Assembly (NCBI GenBank): GCA_903923345.1
Contig: CAIXXI010000127.1
Coordinates: 1 to 14,103 of the forward strand
DNA length: 14,103 nucleotides
Origin: an uncultured Burkholderiales bacterium
GTDB taxonomy: Bacteria > Pseudomonadota > Gammaproteobacteria > Burkholderiales > Burkholderiaceae_E
Direction of reading: 5' to 3'
Each line of letters starts with the position of its first letter. Positions within the stretch are counted from its first letter, which is position 1. This document shows positions 7,065 to 13,777 of the stretch, piece after piece. The position numbers and the translations under genes are program-made. A model generated the notes under the pieces. That model was not told the origin of the DNA. It saw only the letters and a program-made list of their open reading frames with translations, and did not search any database.

Positions 7065-7457
7065 TCAGCGCACCGCGCGATTGGGGGATTCTTCAGCGGC
7101 AAAGTCGAGTTCGACTTTCGCGCCGTTCGGGTCGTTGAAAAACAGTTGCCACAGCCCGGAGCCGGCCAGGTTGCGCAGGTCATAGGGCAGGCCGCGTGCT
7201 TCCAGTCGGTCCAGCGTCCCGGGCAGGTCGCTCGCCCAGAATGCCATGTGATCCAGCACGCCAGCGGGCTTTTCCGGCATGGCACGACCTGCGACCACAT
7301 GCAGGATCGCCTTGCCGTCGCAATACAGCCATGCCCCCGGAAAGCCGAAGGGAGGCCGGGCGCCGGGCACCAGCCCCAGCATGTCCTGGTAAAAGTCGAT
7401 GGTGTCCTGGAGTCGATCGGTCAGGACGGTGAAGTGGTCCATGGCAAGAGCGGGCAT
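7065..7457 (-). CDS. VOC/glyoxalase-fold family protein
   Basis: This is a 130-residue single-module-pair vicinal-oxygen-chelate protein. The two beta-alpha-beta-beta-beta units are visible: MDHFTVLTDRLQDTIDFYQDMLGL, then AWLYCDGKAILHVV, followed by LDHMAFWASDLPGTLDRLEARGL and LWQLFFNDPNGAKVELDF. Candidate metal ligands are His8, His53, His70 and Glu116, in the family's usual places. It could be a lyase, dioxygenase or fosfomycin-resistance-like protein; the sequence does not say which, and no glyoxalase I hallmark beyond the fold is seen. The ATG at 7457 follows GGAGA at four bases; an in-frame ATG at 7442 lacks such a site and is less likely. It lies 36 bases after the oxidoreductase gene and 18 bases before the CMD gene, so these are probably co-transcribed. 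Confidence 0.88.
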   Translation of the reverse strand: MPALAMDHFTVLTDRLQDTIDFYQDMLGLVPGARPPFGFPGAWLYCDGKAILHVVAGRAMPEKPAGVLDHMAFWASDLPGTLDRLEARGLPYDLRNLAGSGLWQLFFNDPNGAKVELDFAAEESPNRAVR

Positions 7458-7493
7458 AGCGTCTCCGTGAAGTCTGTTGGACGAGGCGTGCGT

Positions 7494-8471
7494 TCAGGCC
7501 GGCATCGTCACGACGATCTTGCCGAAGTGACGGTTTGCGCGCATGTGGGCGAATGCGTCGGCGATGCGATCGAGTTCGAAGCGGCTGTCGATGGGCAACA
7601 CCAGTTGGCCGGTGCTCAGGGGTTTCGCCAGGTCGGCCATGGCTGCGGCGGTGATCGCTCGAACTTCCTCCACGCTGCGGGTGCGGAAGGTGACGCCGAT
7701 GTAGTCGATCCGTTTGAGCGCATGCAGGTCAAAGTCGAATTCGGCGAAGCGCCCGGCCAGGCGTCCGACATTGACGATCCGGCCGAGCACCGCGCAGGCC
7801 TGCAGATTGGGCGTGCCGAAGGGGCCGGCCAGCTGGTCGATGATGAGATCGACCCCGCGCCCGCCGGTGGCTTCCAGCGCGTGCTTGGGCCAGTCCGGAT
7901 CGCTGTTGTCCAGGACCACGTCGGCACCGAATGAACCCAGTTGGGCGCGTCGCTGCGGATTGGATGACGTGCCGATGACCGTACCGGCCCCCATCAGTCG
8001 GGCGATTTTGAGCGCCATCAGGCCGACGCCCGACGATGCGCCTTGAATCAGCACGGACTCACCCTGCTTCAGGCGGCCAGCCGTGATCAGGGCGTTGTGC
8101 ATGGTCTGGAGCGCGACCGGCAGGGTGGCCGCCTGCTCCCAGGTCATCGACGGGTCCGGGATGTGCATGACGCGTCCGATATCGGTTACCGCGTACTCGG
8201 CATAGGCACCCAGGCCCGAACACATGACCCGATCGCCTGGTTTGAAACCGCTGACGCCCTGGCCGATGGAGACCACCTCCCCAGCCCATTCCATTCCGGG
8301 AATGGTGCCGGGTCCGCCATGGCTGCCGTGACGGCCACCGGAAACGACTGCCAGATCGGCCCGGTTCAGTGCGGCGGCTCTGACGCGAACGAGCACCTGA
8401 TCGACTGCAGGCAGTGGCTGCTCAACGTCTTTCAGTTCAATTCCCTGGCTTGCGACGACGGCGGCCCGCAT
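7494..8471 (-). CDS. MDR-superfamily NADPH:quinone oxidoreductase-like protein
   Basis: This 325-residue medium-chain dehydrogenase/reductase has the GroES-like N-terminal half (VLVRVRAAALNRADLAVVSG, then PGMEWAGEVVSIGQGV) and a Rossmann half whose nucleotide site is IQGASSGVGLMALKIARLMGA (142-162). The AxxGxG form and following residues fit NADPH-dependent quinone reductases. No cluster of zinc-binding cysteines is present, which argues against a zinc alcohol dehydrogenase. The C-terminal HFGKIVVTM is typical of the family. The ATG at 8471 is preceded by AGGAGA at five bases; the upstream in-frame ATG at 8531 adds 20 residues without family character. First gene of the set running through VOC, CMD and ChaC. 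The likely role is reduction of quinones or enones with NADPH; the substrate is unknown. Confidence 0.9.
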   Translation of the reverse strand: MRAAVVASQGIELKDVEQPLPAVDQVLVRVRAAALNRADLAVVSGGRHGSHGGPGTIPGMEWAGEVVSIGQGVSGFKPGDRVMCSGLGAYAEYAVTDIGRVMHIPDPSMTWEQAATLPVALQTMHNALITAGRLKQGESVLIQGASSGVGLMALKIARLMGAGTVIGTSSNPQRRAQLGSFGADVVLDNSDPDWPKHALEATGGRGVDLIIDQLAGPFGTPNLQACAVLGRIVNVGRLAGRFAEFDFDLHALKRIDYIGVTFRTRSVEEVRAITAAAMADLAKPLSTGQLVLPIDSRFELDRIADAFAHMRANRHFGKIVVTMPA

Positions 8472-8656
8472 GGCGTTCTCCTGATAACGATGTCGATTGA
8501 AATCACACGCTTGGATGGTGCCACGGGCCATGCGCCCCTGCGCTACTGTTGCCGGTCGATCAGCCTGCTTGTGAAACGCGCTCCACGCGTCCGGATTGTG
8601 TCTTGAAATGTCTCAGTTTTGTGGGCTATTTCCGGGTCAAAAGGGTCGATTTTCAT

Positions 8657-8687
8657 GGTATTCAGTAAGATTGGGTGACTGAATGCC
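8657..8687. promoter_or_regulatory. Inverted repeat, candidate operator
   Basis: GGTATTCAGT (8657-8666) and ACTGAATGCC (8678-8687) are inverted repeats with nine of ten positions paired, including a perfect seven-base core ATTCAGT/ACTGAAT, around an 11-base spacer. The centre-to-centre distance of 21 bases is two DNA turns, which suits a dimeric regulator. It lies about 80 bases before the phosphatase start. An RNA hairpin is an alternative, since the sequence may be in the leader. Confidence 0.5.
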
Positions 8688-8695
8688 TCTGCCAG

Positions 8696-8731
8696 TCACG
8701 GATGTACGGATACCCTCCGGACATCCCGTGA
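8696..8731 (+). other. Leader hairpin before the phosphatase gene
   Basis: TCACGGATGT (8696-8705) pairs with ACATCCCGTGA (8721-8731) with one bulged base. After one mismatch, CGGA (8707-8710) pairs with TCCG (8716-8719) around a TACCC loop. No T-run follows, so it is not a standard terminator. It ends 36 bases before the ATG and could be an operator dyad or a 5' leader structure affecting the weakly Shine-Dalgarno-equipped start. Confidence 0.45.
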
Positions 8732-8767
8732 TTCGGCCCCCTTGGCCGTCAGCTTGAACAAGACAGA

Positions 8768-10228
8768 ATGACCCCTTTTCCCTCCGCTGAATCCCACGCA
8801 GTTCGTTCGCCTGAAATCCTGGGCGATCTCACGCTGTGGGATGCCGGCGTTGAGCTGGGTGATCGAACCGGCGATGTCGAAGAGCGCTTCCTGAGCGACC
8901 TGGTGCTGCCGGGTGTGATTGTCTACGCCGAGGGGCGTGTCTGCGGCGTGCTGTCCCGCAAGCGACTTTTTGCTGCCCTCAGTCGTGCCTTCGCCCGTGA
9001 ACTCTTCATCAAGCGCCCCTGCGAGGTTCTGCTCGATTTCATCGACACCGATCCTCTGGTGCTGTCGATCGACACGCCCATCGCGATTGCGGTCAACCGC
9101 GCGCTGGCACGATCGTCCGAACTGTCGTACGAACCCGTGCTCGTCGAGCGAGAGGGCAGATACCTGCTGCTGGAGGTCGACGTCCTGATGCGCGTACAGT
9201 CCCGTCTGTTATTGCAGGCGGTCGACTCTAAAGACGCATTGCTGCAAGAGGTGCAGAACAAGGCAGACGAGCTCAGTCAGACCCTGGTCAGTCTGGAGCG
9301 TGCGCGCGACAGACTGTTGCAGTCTGAACAGAGGCTGGAAGGCGAAGTGGCCAAGCGCACCCAGGAGCTGGCCATGATCAACGCCGACCTGCTGCAAAAG
9401 CAGGCGCAGATCGATTCCGAGCTCAAGGTCGCCCGCTCGCTGCAGCAGTCGATCCTGCCGTCCTCTTTCCCGATTCACGACGCCTACCATGGTCAGGCGA
9501 TCATGCGTGCCGCCCGAATGATCGGCGGCGATTTCTACGATGTCTTCAGACTCGACGAACACCGTCTCGGTGTCATCGTGGCCGATGTCAGTGGCAAGGG
9601 CGTCCCGGCAGCGCTGTTCATGGTGCTGGTGCGAACGATGTTGCAGGATCTGGCGCTGCAGGCATTGTCTCCTGCGGCCTGCATCGCCGAGGCGAATCGC
9701 CAGTTGATCGCCCGCAATCCGATCTCGTTGTTCGTGACCACCGTCTACGGCATCCTGGACGCCCGTACAGGTCAGTTCACCTTCTGCAATGGCGGGCACA
9801 TCATGCCGTATGTGCTGAGGGCCTCGGGCGGTGTTGAAGTCGTTGATGAGCGCAGTTCGCCGCTGGTGGGCCTGCTGGAGATGGCGGTCTACACCGATCA
9901 CACGATTTCGCTTCAACCCGGCGACGGTCTGATGCTGGTCACCGACGGGATTGCAGAGTGCTTCGATCGGGACGGCCAGCTGTACGGTGAGGAGCGTCTG
10001 CTGGATTTGCTGGCGTCCAATACGTCGATGCCGGTTGATCGCCTGCTCAGCAAATTGCTCGGCGAGCTGGATCAGTTCTCGGCTGGAACGCAGATGTCAG
10101 ATGATGTGACGGTCCTGACCTTGCGCTACGTCGGTGATCGACAGGCCGCTGCGGTTTCGGTTCATTCCGGCAGGGATGAACGGCCTTCGCATTCAGTCCG
10201 GGCGAGTCAATCGCGCTTCTTGCGCTGA
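8768..10228 (+). CDS. PP2C (SpoIIE/RsbU-type) phosphatase with CBS-like sensor and coiled coil
   Basis: This 486-residue cytoplasmic protein should remove phosphate from a phosphorylated STAS antagonist. Residues about 25-142 resemble a degenerate CBS pair (VYAEGRVCGVLSRKRLFAAL, then DPLVLSIDTPIAIAVNRAL, then PVLVEREGRYLLL). Residues about 150-218 are a Glu/Gln/Lys/Leu-rich coiled coil. The phosphatase domain runs from LKVARSLQQSILP (219-231) to about 455. The metal-binding aspartates are present: GGDFYD (Asp255, Asp258), VADVSGKGVPAALFM (Asp273), TDGIAE (Asp393) and SDDVTVL (Asp445/446). It should thus be active. A basic, Ser-rich tail of about 30 residues follows. The ATG at 8768 lacks a strong ribosome site. 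The gene converges with kinase and antagonist genes 26 bases away. BtrU of Bordetella and RsbU are functional relatives by domain; no sigma factor is in view. Confidence 0.92.
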   Translation: MTPFPSAESHAVRSPEILGDLTLWDAGVELGDRTGDVEERFLSDLVLPGVIVYAEGRVCGVLSRKRLFAALSRAFARELFIKRPCEVLLDFIDTDPLVLSIDTPIAIAVNRALARSSELSYEPVLVEREGRYLLLEVDVLMRVQSRLLLQAVDSKDALLQEVQNKADELSQTLVSLERARDRLLQSEQRLEGEVAKRTQELAMINADLLQKQAQIDSELKVARSLQQSILPSSFPIHDAYHGQAIMRAARMIGGDFYDVFRLDEHRLGVIVADVSGKGVPAALFMVLVRTMLQDLALQALSPAACIAEANRQLIARNPISLFVTTVYGILDARTGQFTFCNGGHIMPYVLRASGGVEVVDERSSPLVGLLEMAVYTDHTISLQPGDGLMLVTDGIAECFDRDGQLYGEERLLDLLASNTSMPVDRLLSKLLGELDQFSAGTQMSDDVTVLTLRYVGDRQAAAVSVHSGRDERPSHSVRASQSRFLR

Positions 10229-10247
10229 CTCTCTTGGAAGCAGTGAA

Positions 10248-10263
10248 ATGGCCTTCAGGCCAT
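10248..10263. terminator. Possible weak bidirectional terminator hairpin
   Basis: ATGGCC, loop TTCA, GGCCAT forms a perfect six-base-pair stem. It overlaps the stop codon of the HATPase gene and lies 20 bases past the phosphatase stop. On the minus strand it is followed by only a short T-run, and on the plus strand by none, so termination is doubtful. Confidence 0.3.
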
Positions 10264-10719
10264 CGCCGGAGACAGCGACCCGCTTGCCTGAGCCGAGCGG
10301 GACAGATCGAACCGCATCGTCAGGCAGTTAAATCCCTCCCGATGCTGGTAGTGCACGCTCTGGGAGAACTTCCGGATCAAGTGAATGCCCAGTCCGCCGA
10401 TCTGCATTTCACCAATCGTTGAAGGCATCGCGGGCGCTTGAACCGTCAGGGGGTCGAAGGCTGGGCCCTGATCTTCGAGGGTCAATGAAACCGAATCGGC
10501 TGACTGAGCGAGAACGATCCTGGCAACTGCATCTGTCTCGCCGGCGCGGGGCTCAGGATGGCCATGCCGGATGATGTTCGAGAACACTTCTTCGCAACAC
10601 AACTGAATCGCAAAGGTGGTTTGGGTGGGCAGGCCCCATTGAGCGGCGATGGCGTCAACCCACTCGCTGACTCGGGCGAGTTCATCGAGCGTGCAGCGGG
10701 CAGTCAGCGACTCGGTCAT
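10255..10719 (-). CDS. Anti-sigma-factor-type serine kinase (RsbW-like HATPase)
   Basis: The 154-residue protein is a GHKL-fold ATPase of the RsbW/SpoIIAB/BtrW type, which binds either a target protein or a STAS antagonist and phosphorylates the latter. The N-box is EEVFSNIIRHG (43-53), with Glu44 and Asn48 as Mg-ATP residues. The G1 box is DQGPAFDP (83-90) and the G2 box is GGLGIHLIRKF (108-118). The start is supported by GGGAG upstream of the ATG at 10719 with suitable spacing. It follows the STAS gene by 30 bases on the same strand, the usual antagonist-kinase pairing, and converges with the PP2C phosphatase gene. The C-terminal extension after about residue 140 is Ser/Ala-rich and probably disordered. 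The kinase's final target is not visible: no sigma factor, HsbA/FlgM-like protein or secretion gene lies in the window. Confidence 0.92.
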   Translation of the reverse strand: MTESLTARCTLDELARVSEWVDAIAAQWGLPTQTTFAIQLCCEEVFSNIIRHGHPEPRAGETDAVARIVLAQSADSVSLTLEDQGPAFDPLTVQAPAMPSTIGEMQIGGLGIHLIRKFSQSVHYQHREGFNCLTMRFDLSRSAQASGSLSPAMA

Positions 10720-10749
10720 GAACCAGGGCTCCCGATGGAGGCAGGCAGC

Positions 10750-11088
10750 TCAGGCTGACAATGCAGCCAGGGCTGAATCGAGGTCCTGATGGATCGGGAC
10801 GATCGTGTCGATTCCGGCCGCAACAAGGACCTGCGCCACTTCCGCCGAGGGCTTCAGAAAGACCATCTTGCCGCCCTTCGACTGCACGTTCTTGGCGCCC
10901 AGAACAAGCGTTCTGATTCCCATCGAGGCCAGGAAACTGACTTCGGACAGGTCAACAAGCGCCTTGCGGGTGCTGCCGGTTGCGGCATTGAATCGGATGT
11001 CAATCTGCTGGGCGCCTGACAGGTCCATTTTGCCGATCAGGATGAGCTGCGTCACATCGTTGGGAAGATTCTCGATGTTCAGTTCCAT
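10750..11088 (-). CDS. STAS-domain anti-anti-sigma factor
   Basis: This single-domain STAS antagonist has 112 residues, normal for RsbV/SpoIIAA/BtrV proteins. Seen are LILIGKMDLSGAQQID (15-30), ALVDLSEVSFLASMGIRTLVLG (43-64) and GGKMVFLKPSAEVAQVLVAAGIDTIVPI (72-99). Ser55 aligns with the serine phosphorylated by the partner kinase; the Asp normally two residues after the phenylalanine is Ala54. I chose the ATG at 11088 because the domain begins immediately and GGAAG lies eight bases upstream; a further 30 residues in frame back to 11178 show no family character. It precedes the HATPase gene by 30 bases, and its expected phosphatase is the convergent PP2C protein. The module is a phosphorylation switch: the unphosphorylated antagonist would sequester the kinase and free its target. 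Confidence 0.92.
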   Translation of the reverse strand: MELNIENLPNDVTQLILIGKMDLSGAQQIDIRFNAATGSTRKALVDLSEVSFLASMGIRTLVLGAKNVQSKGGKMVFLKPSAEVAQVLVAAGIDTIVPIHQDLDSALAALSA

Positions 11089-11271
11089 TTTGGACTTCCG
11101 GTGAAAAAGGTGAACGCTTGGGAAGAAGCTCGATAAAGGGAGGTACAACCTGACGCGGAAGCAGCCTGACGAAAGCAACCGCAGATGCTATCCGAGCTTC
11201 AAGACGGCTTCATGTAAGCCTGACAAATCGTGACTGACTGGGGGGTTGAAGTCGATGCAGGCTGGAGGTTC
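11089..11271. other. Gap between tRNA-Val and STAS gene
   Basis: This 183-base stretch should hold the promoter of the STAS-kinase pair and the end of the tRNA transcript. I see no convincing -35/-10 pair and no stem followed by a T-run. The tRNA 3' end is not repeated here, so there is no sign of an attachment site. Confidence 0.5.
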
Positions 11272-11346
11272 TGGTGGGCAGCAAGGGTTTCGAACCCCTG
11301 ACCCCCGCCGTGTGAAGGCGATGCTCTACCACTGAGCTAGCTGCCC
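11272..11346 (-). tRNA. tRNA-Val(CAC)
   Basis: The minus strand folds as a complete 75-base tRNA with the CCA end encoded. The acceptor stem is GGGCAGC/GCTGCCC, the D-arm GCTC-AGTGGTA-GAGC, the anticodon stem TCGCC/GGCGG around TTCACAC, the variable loop GGGTC, and the T-arm AGGGG-TTCGAAA-CCCTT. Discriminator A is followed by CCA (11272-11274). The anticodon CAC lies at 11312-11314 and reads the valine codon GUG. It stands alone, with no integrase or duplicated 3' end nearby. Confidence 0.96.
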
Positions 11347-11374
11347 CAGAATTTCCACTGCAACGAGGGCGCGG

Positions 11375-11404
11375 ATTGTGCCACGAAAGGGGGTGGGTGG
11401 CCAA
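11375..11404 (-). promoter_or_regulatory. Candidate promoter of tRNA-Val
   Basis: On the minus strand TTGGCC (11404-11399) and CACAAT (11380-11375) are 18 bases apart, each matching four of six consensus bases. Transcription would start about 20 bases before the tRNA 5' end, which is a usual distance. Confidence 0.4.
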
Positions 11405-11481
11405 ATCGCGAGTGGCCCGGAATCGCCTGATTGTGCTGCCCGGGCGAGTAACCCGGTGCGTGTGGTCGATCCTTCAGTCGA

Positions 11482-11487
11482 TACAAT
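11482..11487 (+). promoter_or_regulatory. Possible -10 box for the CoA-transferase gene
   Basis: TACAAT matches the -10 consensus at five of six positions, 50 bases before the CoA-transferase start. I find no good -35 box at 16-18 bases upstream, so the call is tentative. Confidence 0.3.
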
Positions 11488-11536
11488 CGGCGTATTACAC
11501 AGACAGGATCGTTCGATCCGAGAACCGGAGACCCCC

Positions 11537-12772
11537 ATGACTGAAATGCAGGCGCGCATCGCGTCCTCTGAAGACGACCGCCCCTTGGCGGGCTATACCG
11601 TCCTTGACTTCACCCGTGTCCTCTCCGGGCCTTATTGCACGAAGATGCTGGCTGATCTGGGCGCTCGGGTGATCAAGATCGAGCGTCCGGGCGAAGGCGA
11701 TGAGGTCCGCTATGTCGGTTTGCAGCTCAACCCCGAGCGCAGTGACCAGAGCGCCTACTTTGCGAGGATCAATGCCGGCAAGCAGAGTATTGCGATTGAC
11801 TTTGCCAATCCGGCGGCACGGCCTCTCGTCTTGGACCTGGTCCGGACGGCCGATGTCGTGGTCGAGAATTTCTCCCCGGGGGTGATGGCGAAGTACGGCT
11901 TCGATGATGCGGGCCTTCGCGCTGTCAGACCCGATGTGGTGTTCTGCTCGATTTCAGGCTTCGGCCAGACAGGGCCCTTGAAGTCGATGCAGGCCTACGC
12001 CCATCTGGTGAATGCCTTCTCGGGGATGATGGATCTGGATCGTGCAGGGTTTCTCGAGCCCAAGGCATCCAATTTGCAGGCGGCAGACGTTCTGGCCGGC
12101 GCCCATGCCTTCGGCTCGATCTGCGCTGCGCTGCTGCGCCGCGCCCGGACCGGCAAGGGGGCACGTCTGGACGTCTCGATGCTGGAATGCCTGATCGCGG
12201 CAGACGACGTCAACTTTCCGACCCTGCTCAACGGTGGCACGGTGTCGCGGCAGCCCCGCACCGGCATGGTCGTACTGCCCATCGGTGAGCGGTATGTTGC
12301 GATGCAGGTCGGGAGCGTGCCGGCGATGTGGAAGCGGGTGACTGAAATGATCGGCCGTCCGGACCTGCATGAAGACCCGCGTTTCTTTACACCGGCCGCC
12401 CGGCGGGACAACTGGCCGGCCTTGCTGGAGATTCTCGGAGCCTGGCTGGCGACGTTCAAGAGCGTCGATGATGCGGTCCAGACGCTTTCTTCAGCCCGCA
12501 TTCCGGGCGTGCCGATGCTGCTGCCCGAGGAGGTGATCGAGCATCCCCATCTGGCCCATCGCGGGGCGTTTCCTCAAGTGCCGCATCCGGTTGAAGGGTA
12601 CGCTCGAGTCACGGCCCAACCGTTTCAACTCGATGGCGAGCCGGTCGTTCCGGCCGGTCCGGTGCCCTATCTGATTGGCCAGCACACCCGCAGCGTCCTC
12701 ACCGATTGGCTGGGTTACTCGGAAGAGCAGGTCAACGGCCTGATCGGGCAAGGCGTGGTCGCCCAGGCCTGA
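11537..12772 (+). CDS. CaiB/BaiF family III CoA transferase
   Basis: This 411-residue cytoplasmic enzyme should move CoA from a donor thioester to an acceptor acid. Family landmarks in order are LAGYTVLDFTRVLSGPYCTKMLADLGARVIKIERPGEGD (18-55), INAGKQSIAIDF (78-89), ADVVVENFSPGVMAKYG (105-121), VFCSISGFGQTGPL (135-148) and NLQAADVLAGAHAF (179-192). In the last, Asp184 sits at the catalytic aspartate position known from formyl-CoA transferase and CaiB. Its length is normal. The ATG at 11537 follows GGAGA (11527-11531) at five bases; the upstream in-frame ATG at 11378 would add 53 unrelated residues and overlap the tRNA promoter region. There is no neighbouring dehydrogenase or thioesterase to reveal its substrate. 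The gene ends eight bases from the convergent mutarotase gene. Confidence 0.93.
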   Translation: MTEMQARIASSEDDRPLAGYTVLDFTRVLSGPYCTKMLADLGARVIKIERPGEGDEVRYVGLQLNPERSDQSAYFARINAGKQSIAIDFANPAARPLVLDLVRTADVVVENFSPGVMAKYGFDDAGLRAVRPDVVFCSISGFGQTGPLKSMQAYAHLVNAFSGMMDLDRAGFLEPKASNLQAADVLAGAHAFGSICAALLRRARTGKGARLDVSMLECLIAADDVNFPTLLNGGTVSRQPRTGMVVLPIGERYVAMQVGSVPAMWKRVTEMIGRPDLHEDPRFFTPAARRDNWPALLEILGAWLATFKSVDDAVQTLSSARIPGVPMLLPEEVIEHPHLAHRGAFPQVPHPVEGYARVTAQPFQLDGEPVVPAGPVPYLIGQHTRSVLTDWLGYSEEQVNGLIGQGVVAQA

Positions 12773-12780
12773 TCGGAATC

Positions 12781-13650
12781 TCAGAGTGCCGACGCGCTGA
12801 TCTTCTGAATGAGCTTTGTCGTGCCGCCCGCCTCAAGTCTGACCCGATCGAGTGGCGCGCAATTGCCCGCTTCGACGCACAGGTATTGATACCAGTCGGC
12901 AAGCGGCACATCGGTGAGCGCTGCGATCTCCTTTTCGCCAGGGTTCCAGACAACGGTCGAGGCGCTGTGCCTCGACTCGATCTGGATCGAGCGACGCAGC
13001 ACCGGGTCATCGATTCGATGCACGGTGCCGGTGTCCAGGTAGATCCGATCGCAGGCCCCCTGAAAGGCCCATTCATCGCGCTGTTCGAATTCATCGAAAT
13101 CACGCAGCTTGTCCAGGTAGTGACGCCCGCGCAGGCCTTCCACGGTCGTCTGCCGGACGTCACCCACTCGAAAGTAGGTGTGCAGGGCCTGGGTCAGCAC
13201 CACCGGCCGGTCGCTGCGATTGCGAGTGGTCAGGCTCATCTGCAGCGCCATGCCGATATCGGCCTCGAATTCCGGGGTGCATGCGCTCGGCCAGTCGGCT
13301 GCATGCGGCCATCCTGAGGTGGGCGCATCAAGATGAAAAACGATGCGCACCGTGGCATCGGCGCGTTCCTCGATGCTGCCGACCGACCAGTGCATTCGCC
13401 GCACGAAGCCGTGCTGGGCGGCCGACTCATCCCGATCCTGGCGGGCAAACCAGGGCCAGCAGATCGGGACGCCGCCGCGCACGGGACGGCCCGGCTCAAG
13501 CCGTGCCGATGAGCACCACAACAGGTCTCGGCCATCGGATTTCGGGATGAACGACAAGACCTGCGCGCCGTAGAGCGCAATCTCGCATCGGGCAAGCGGG
13601 GTATCCACCAGCACGGTCTCGAGACCCTGCCAATTTGAACGAACGATCAT
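12781..13650 (-). CDS. D-hexose-6-phosphate mutarotase (YeaD-like aldose 1-epimerase)
   Basis: The 289-residue protein should interconvert alpha and beta anomers of hexose 6-phosphates in the cytosol. The galactose-mutarotase-like fold with YeaD/YMR099c traits is seen: LWCSSARLEPGRPVRGGVPICWPWF (44-68), AAQHGFVRRMHW (77-88), ALHTYFRVGD (155-164), WNPGEKEIAAL (235-245) and YQYLCVEAGN (254-263). Likely active-site residues by family are His80, His157 and Glu260, with Arg58 and Arg84 as phosphate ligands. Three starts are in frame: GTG 13659, ATG 13656 and ATG 13650. The GGAG site is eight bases from the last but only two from the middle one and overlaps the GTG, so 13650 is favoured. It is divergent from gltX and convergent with the CoA-transferase gene. 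Confidence 0.92.
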   Translation of the reverse strand: MIVRSNWQGLETVLVDTPLARCEIALYGAQVLSFIPKSDGRDLLWCSSARLEPGRPVRGGVPICWPWFARQDRDESAAQHGFVRRMHWSVGSIEERADATVRIVFHLDAPTSGWPHAADWPSACTPEFEADIGMALQMSLTTRNRSDRPVVLTQALHTYFRVGDVRQTTVEGLRGRHYLDKLRDFDEFEQRDEWAFQGACDRIYLDTGTVHRIDDPVLRRSIQIESRHSASTVVWNPGEKEIAALTDVPLADWYQYLCVEAGNCAPLDRVRLEAGGTTKLIQKISASAL

Positions 13651-13658
13651 GGGCATCA

Positions 13659-13662
13659 CTCC
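13659..13662 (-). promoter_or_regulatory. Ribosome binding site deciding the mutarotase start
   Basis: GGAG on the minus strand overlaps the possible GTG start (13659) and is two bases from the ATG at 13656. It is eight bases from the ATG at 13650, which makes 13650 the best start. Confidence 0.55.
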
Positions 13663-13729
13663 GGTTGGGCGACGGCTGAGTCACTGTTCAGGCGCGGCCA
13701 CATCATGCCAGCCGCATGGCGTCATCCAC

Positions 13730-13735
13730 TAGAAT
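13730..13735 (+). promoter_or_regulatory. Candidate -10 box for gltX
   Basis: TAGAAT matches the -10 consensus at five of six positions, 42 bases before the gltX start at 13778. No good -35 hexamer is seen at the right distance. Confidence 0.35.
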
Positions 13736-13777
13736 CGGGGGTTCGCTGCAATGCGTCTGCCATCTCGCAAGGCTCTC

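Larger units (their letters stand above)
8472..8767. other. Divergent intergenic region with two dyads
   Basis: These 296 bases separate the oxidoreductase operon (-) from the phosphatase gene (+) and must hold both promoters. I find no convincing -35/-10 pair on either strand. The half nearer the phosphatase gene contains the two dyad-symmetric elements listed separately. No supported small gene is seen. Confidence 0.6.

Noticed and set aside
6981..7934. Plus-strand open frame of 317 codons opposite the CMD, VOC and oxidoreductase genes
   Set aside because: It crosses three well-supported genes on the other strand, has no family-like features and is rich in residues expected from antisense GC-rich codons.
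9209..9916. Minus-strand open frame of 235 codons inside the phosphatase gene
   Set aside because: It is the shadow of a gene with intact PP2C motifs; its product shows Gln/Arg/Asp-rich antisense bias and no recognisable domain.
10248..10263. Strong intrinsic terminator between phosphatase and kinase genes
   Set aside because: The stem is only six base pairs and no adequate T-run follows on either strand, so it is listed only as a weak possibility.
11272..11346. tRNA-Val as an integration site for a mobile element
   Set aside because: No integrase gene, no direct repeat of the tRNA 3' end and no change in gene character are seen around it.
11370..11385. Sigma54-like element (TGGCAC) on the minus strand upstream of the tRNA
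   Set aside because: The expected TTGC at the right spacing is absent, and a tRNA gene would not normally use sigma54.
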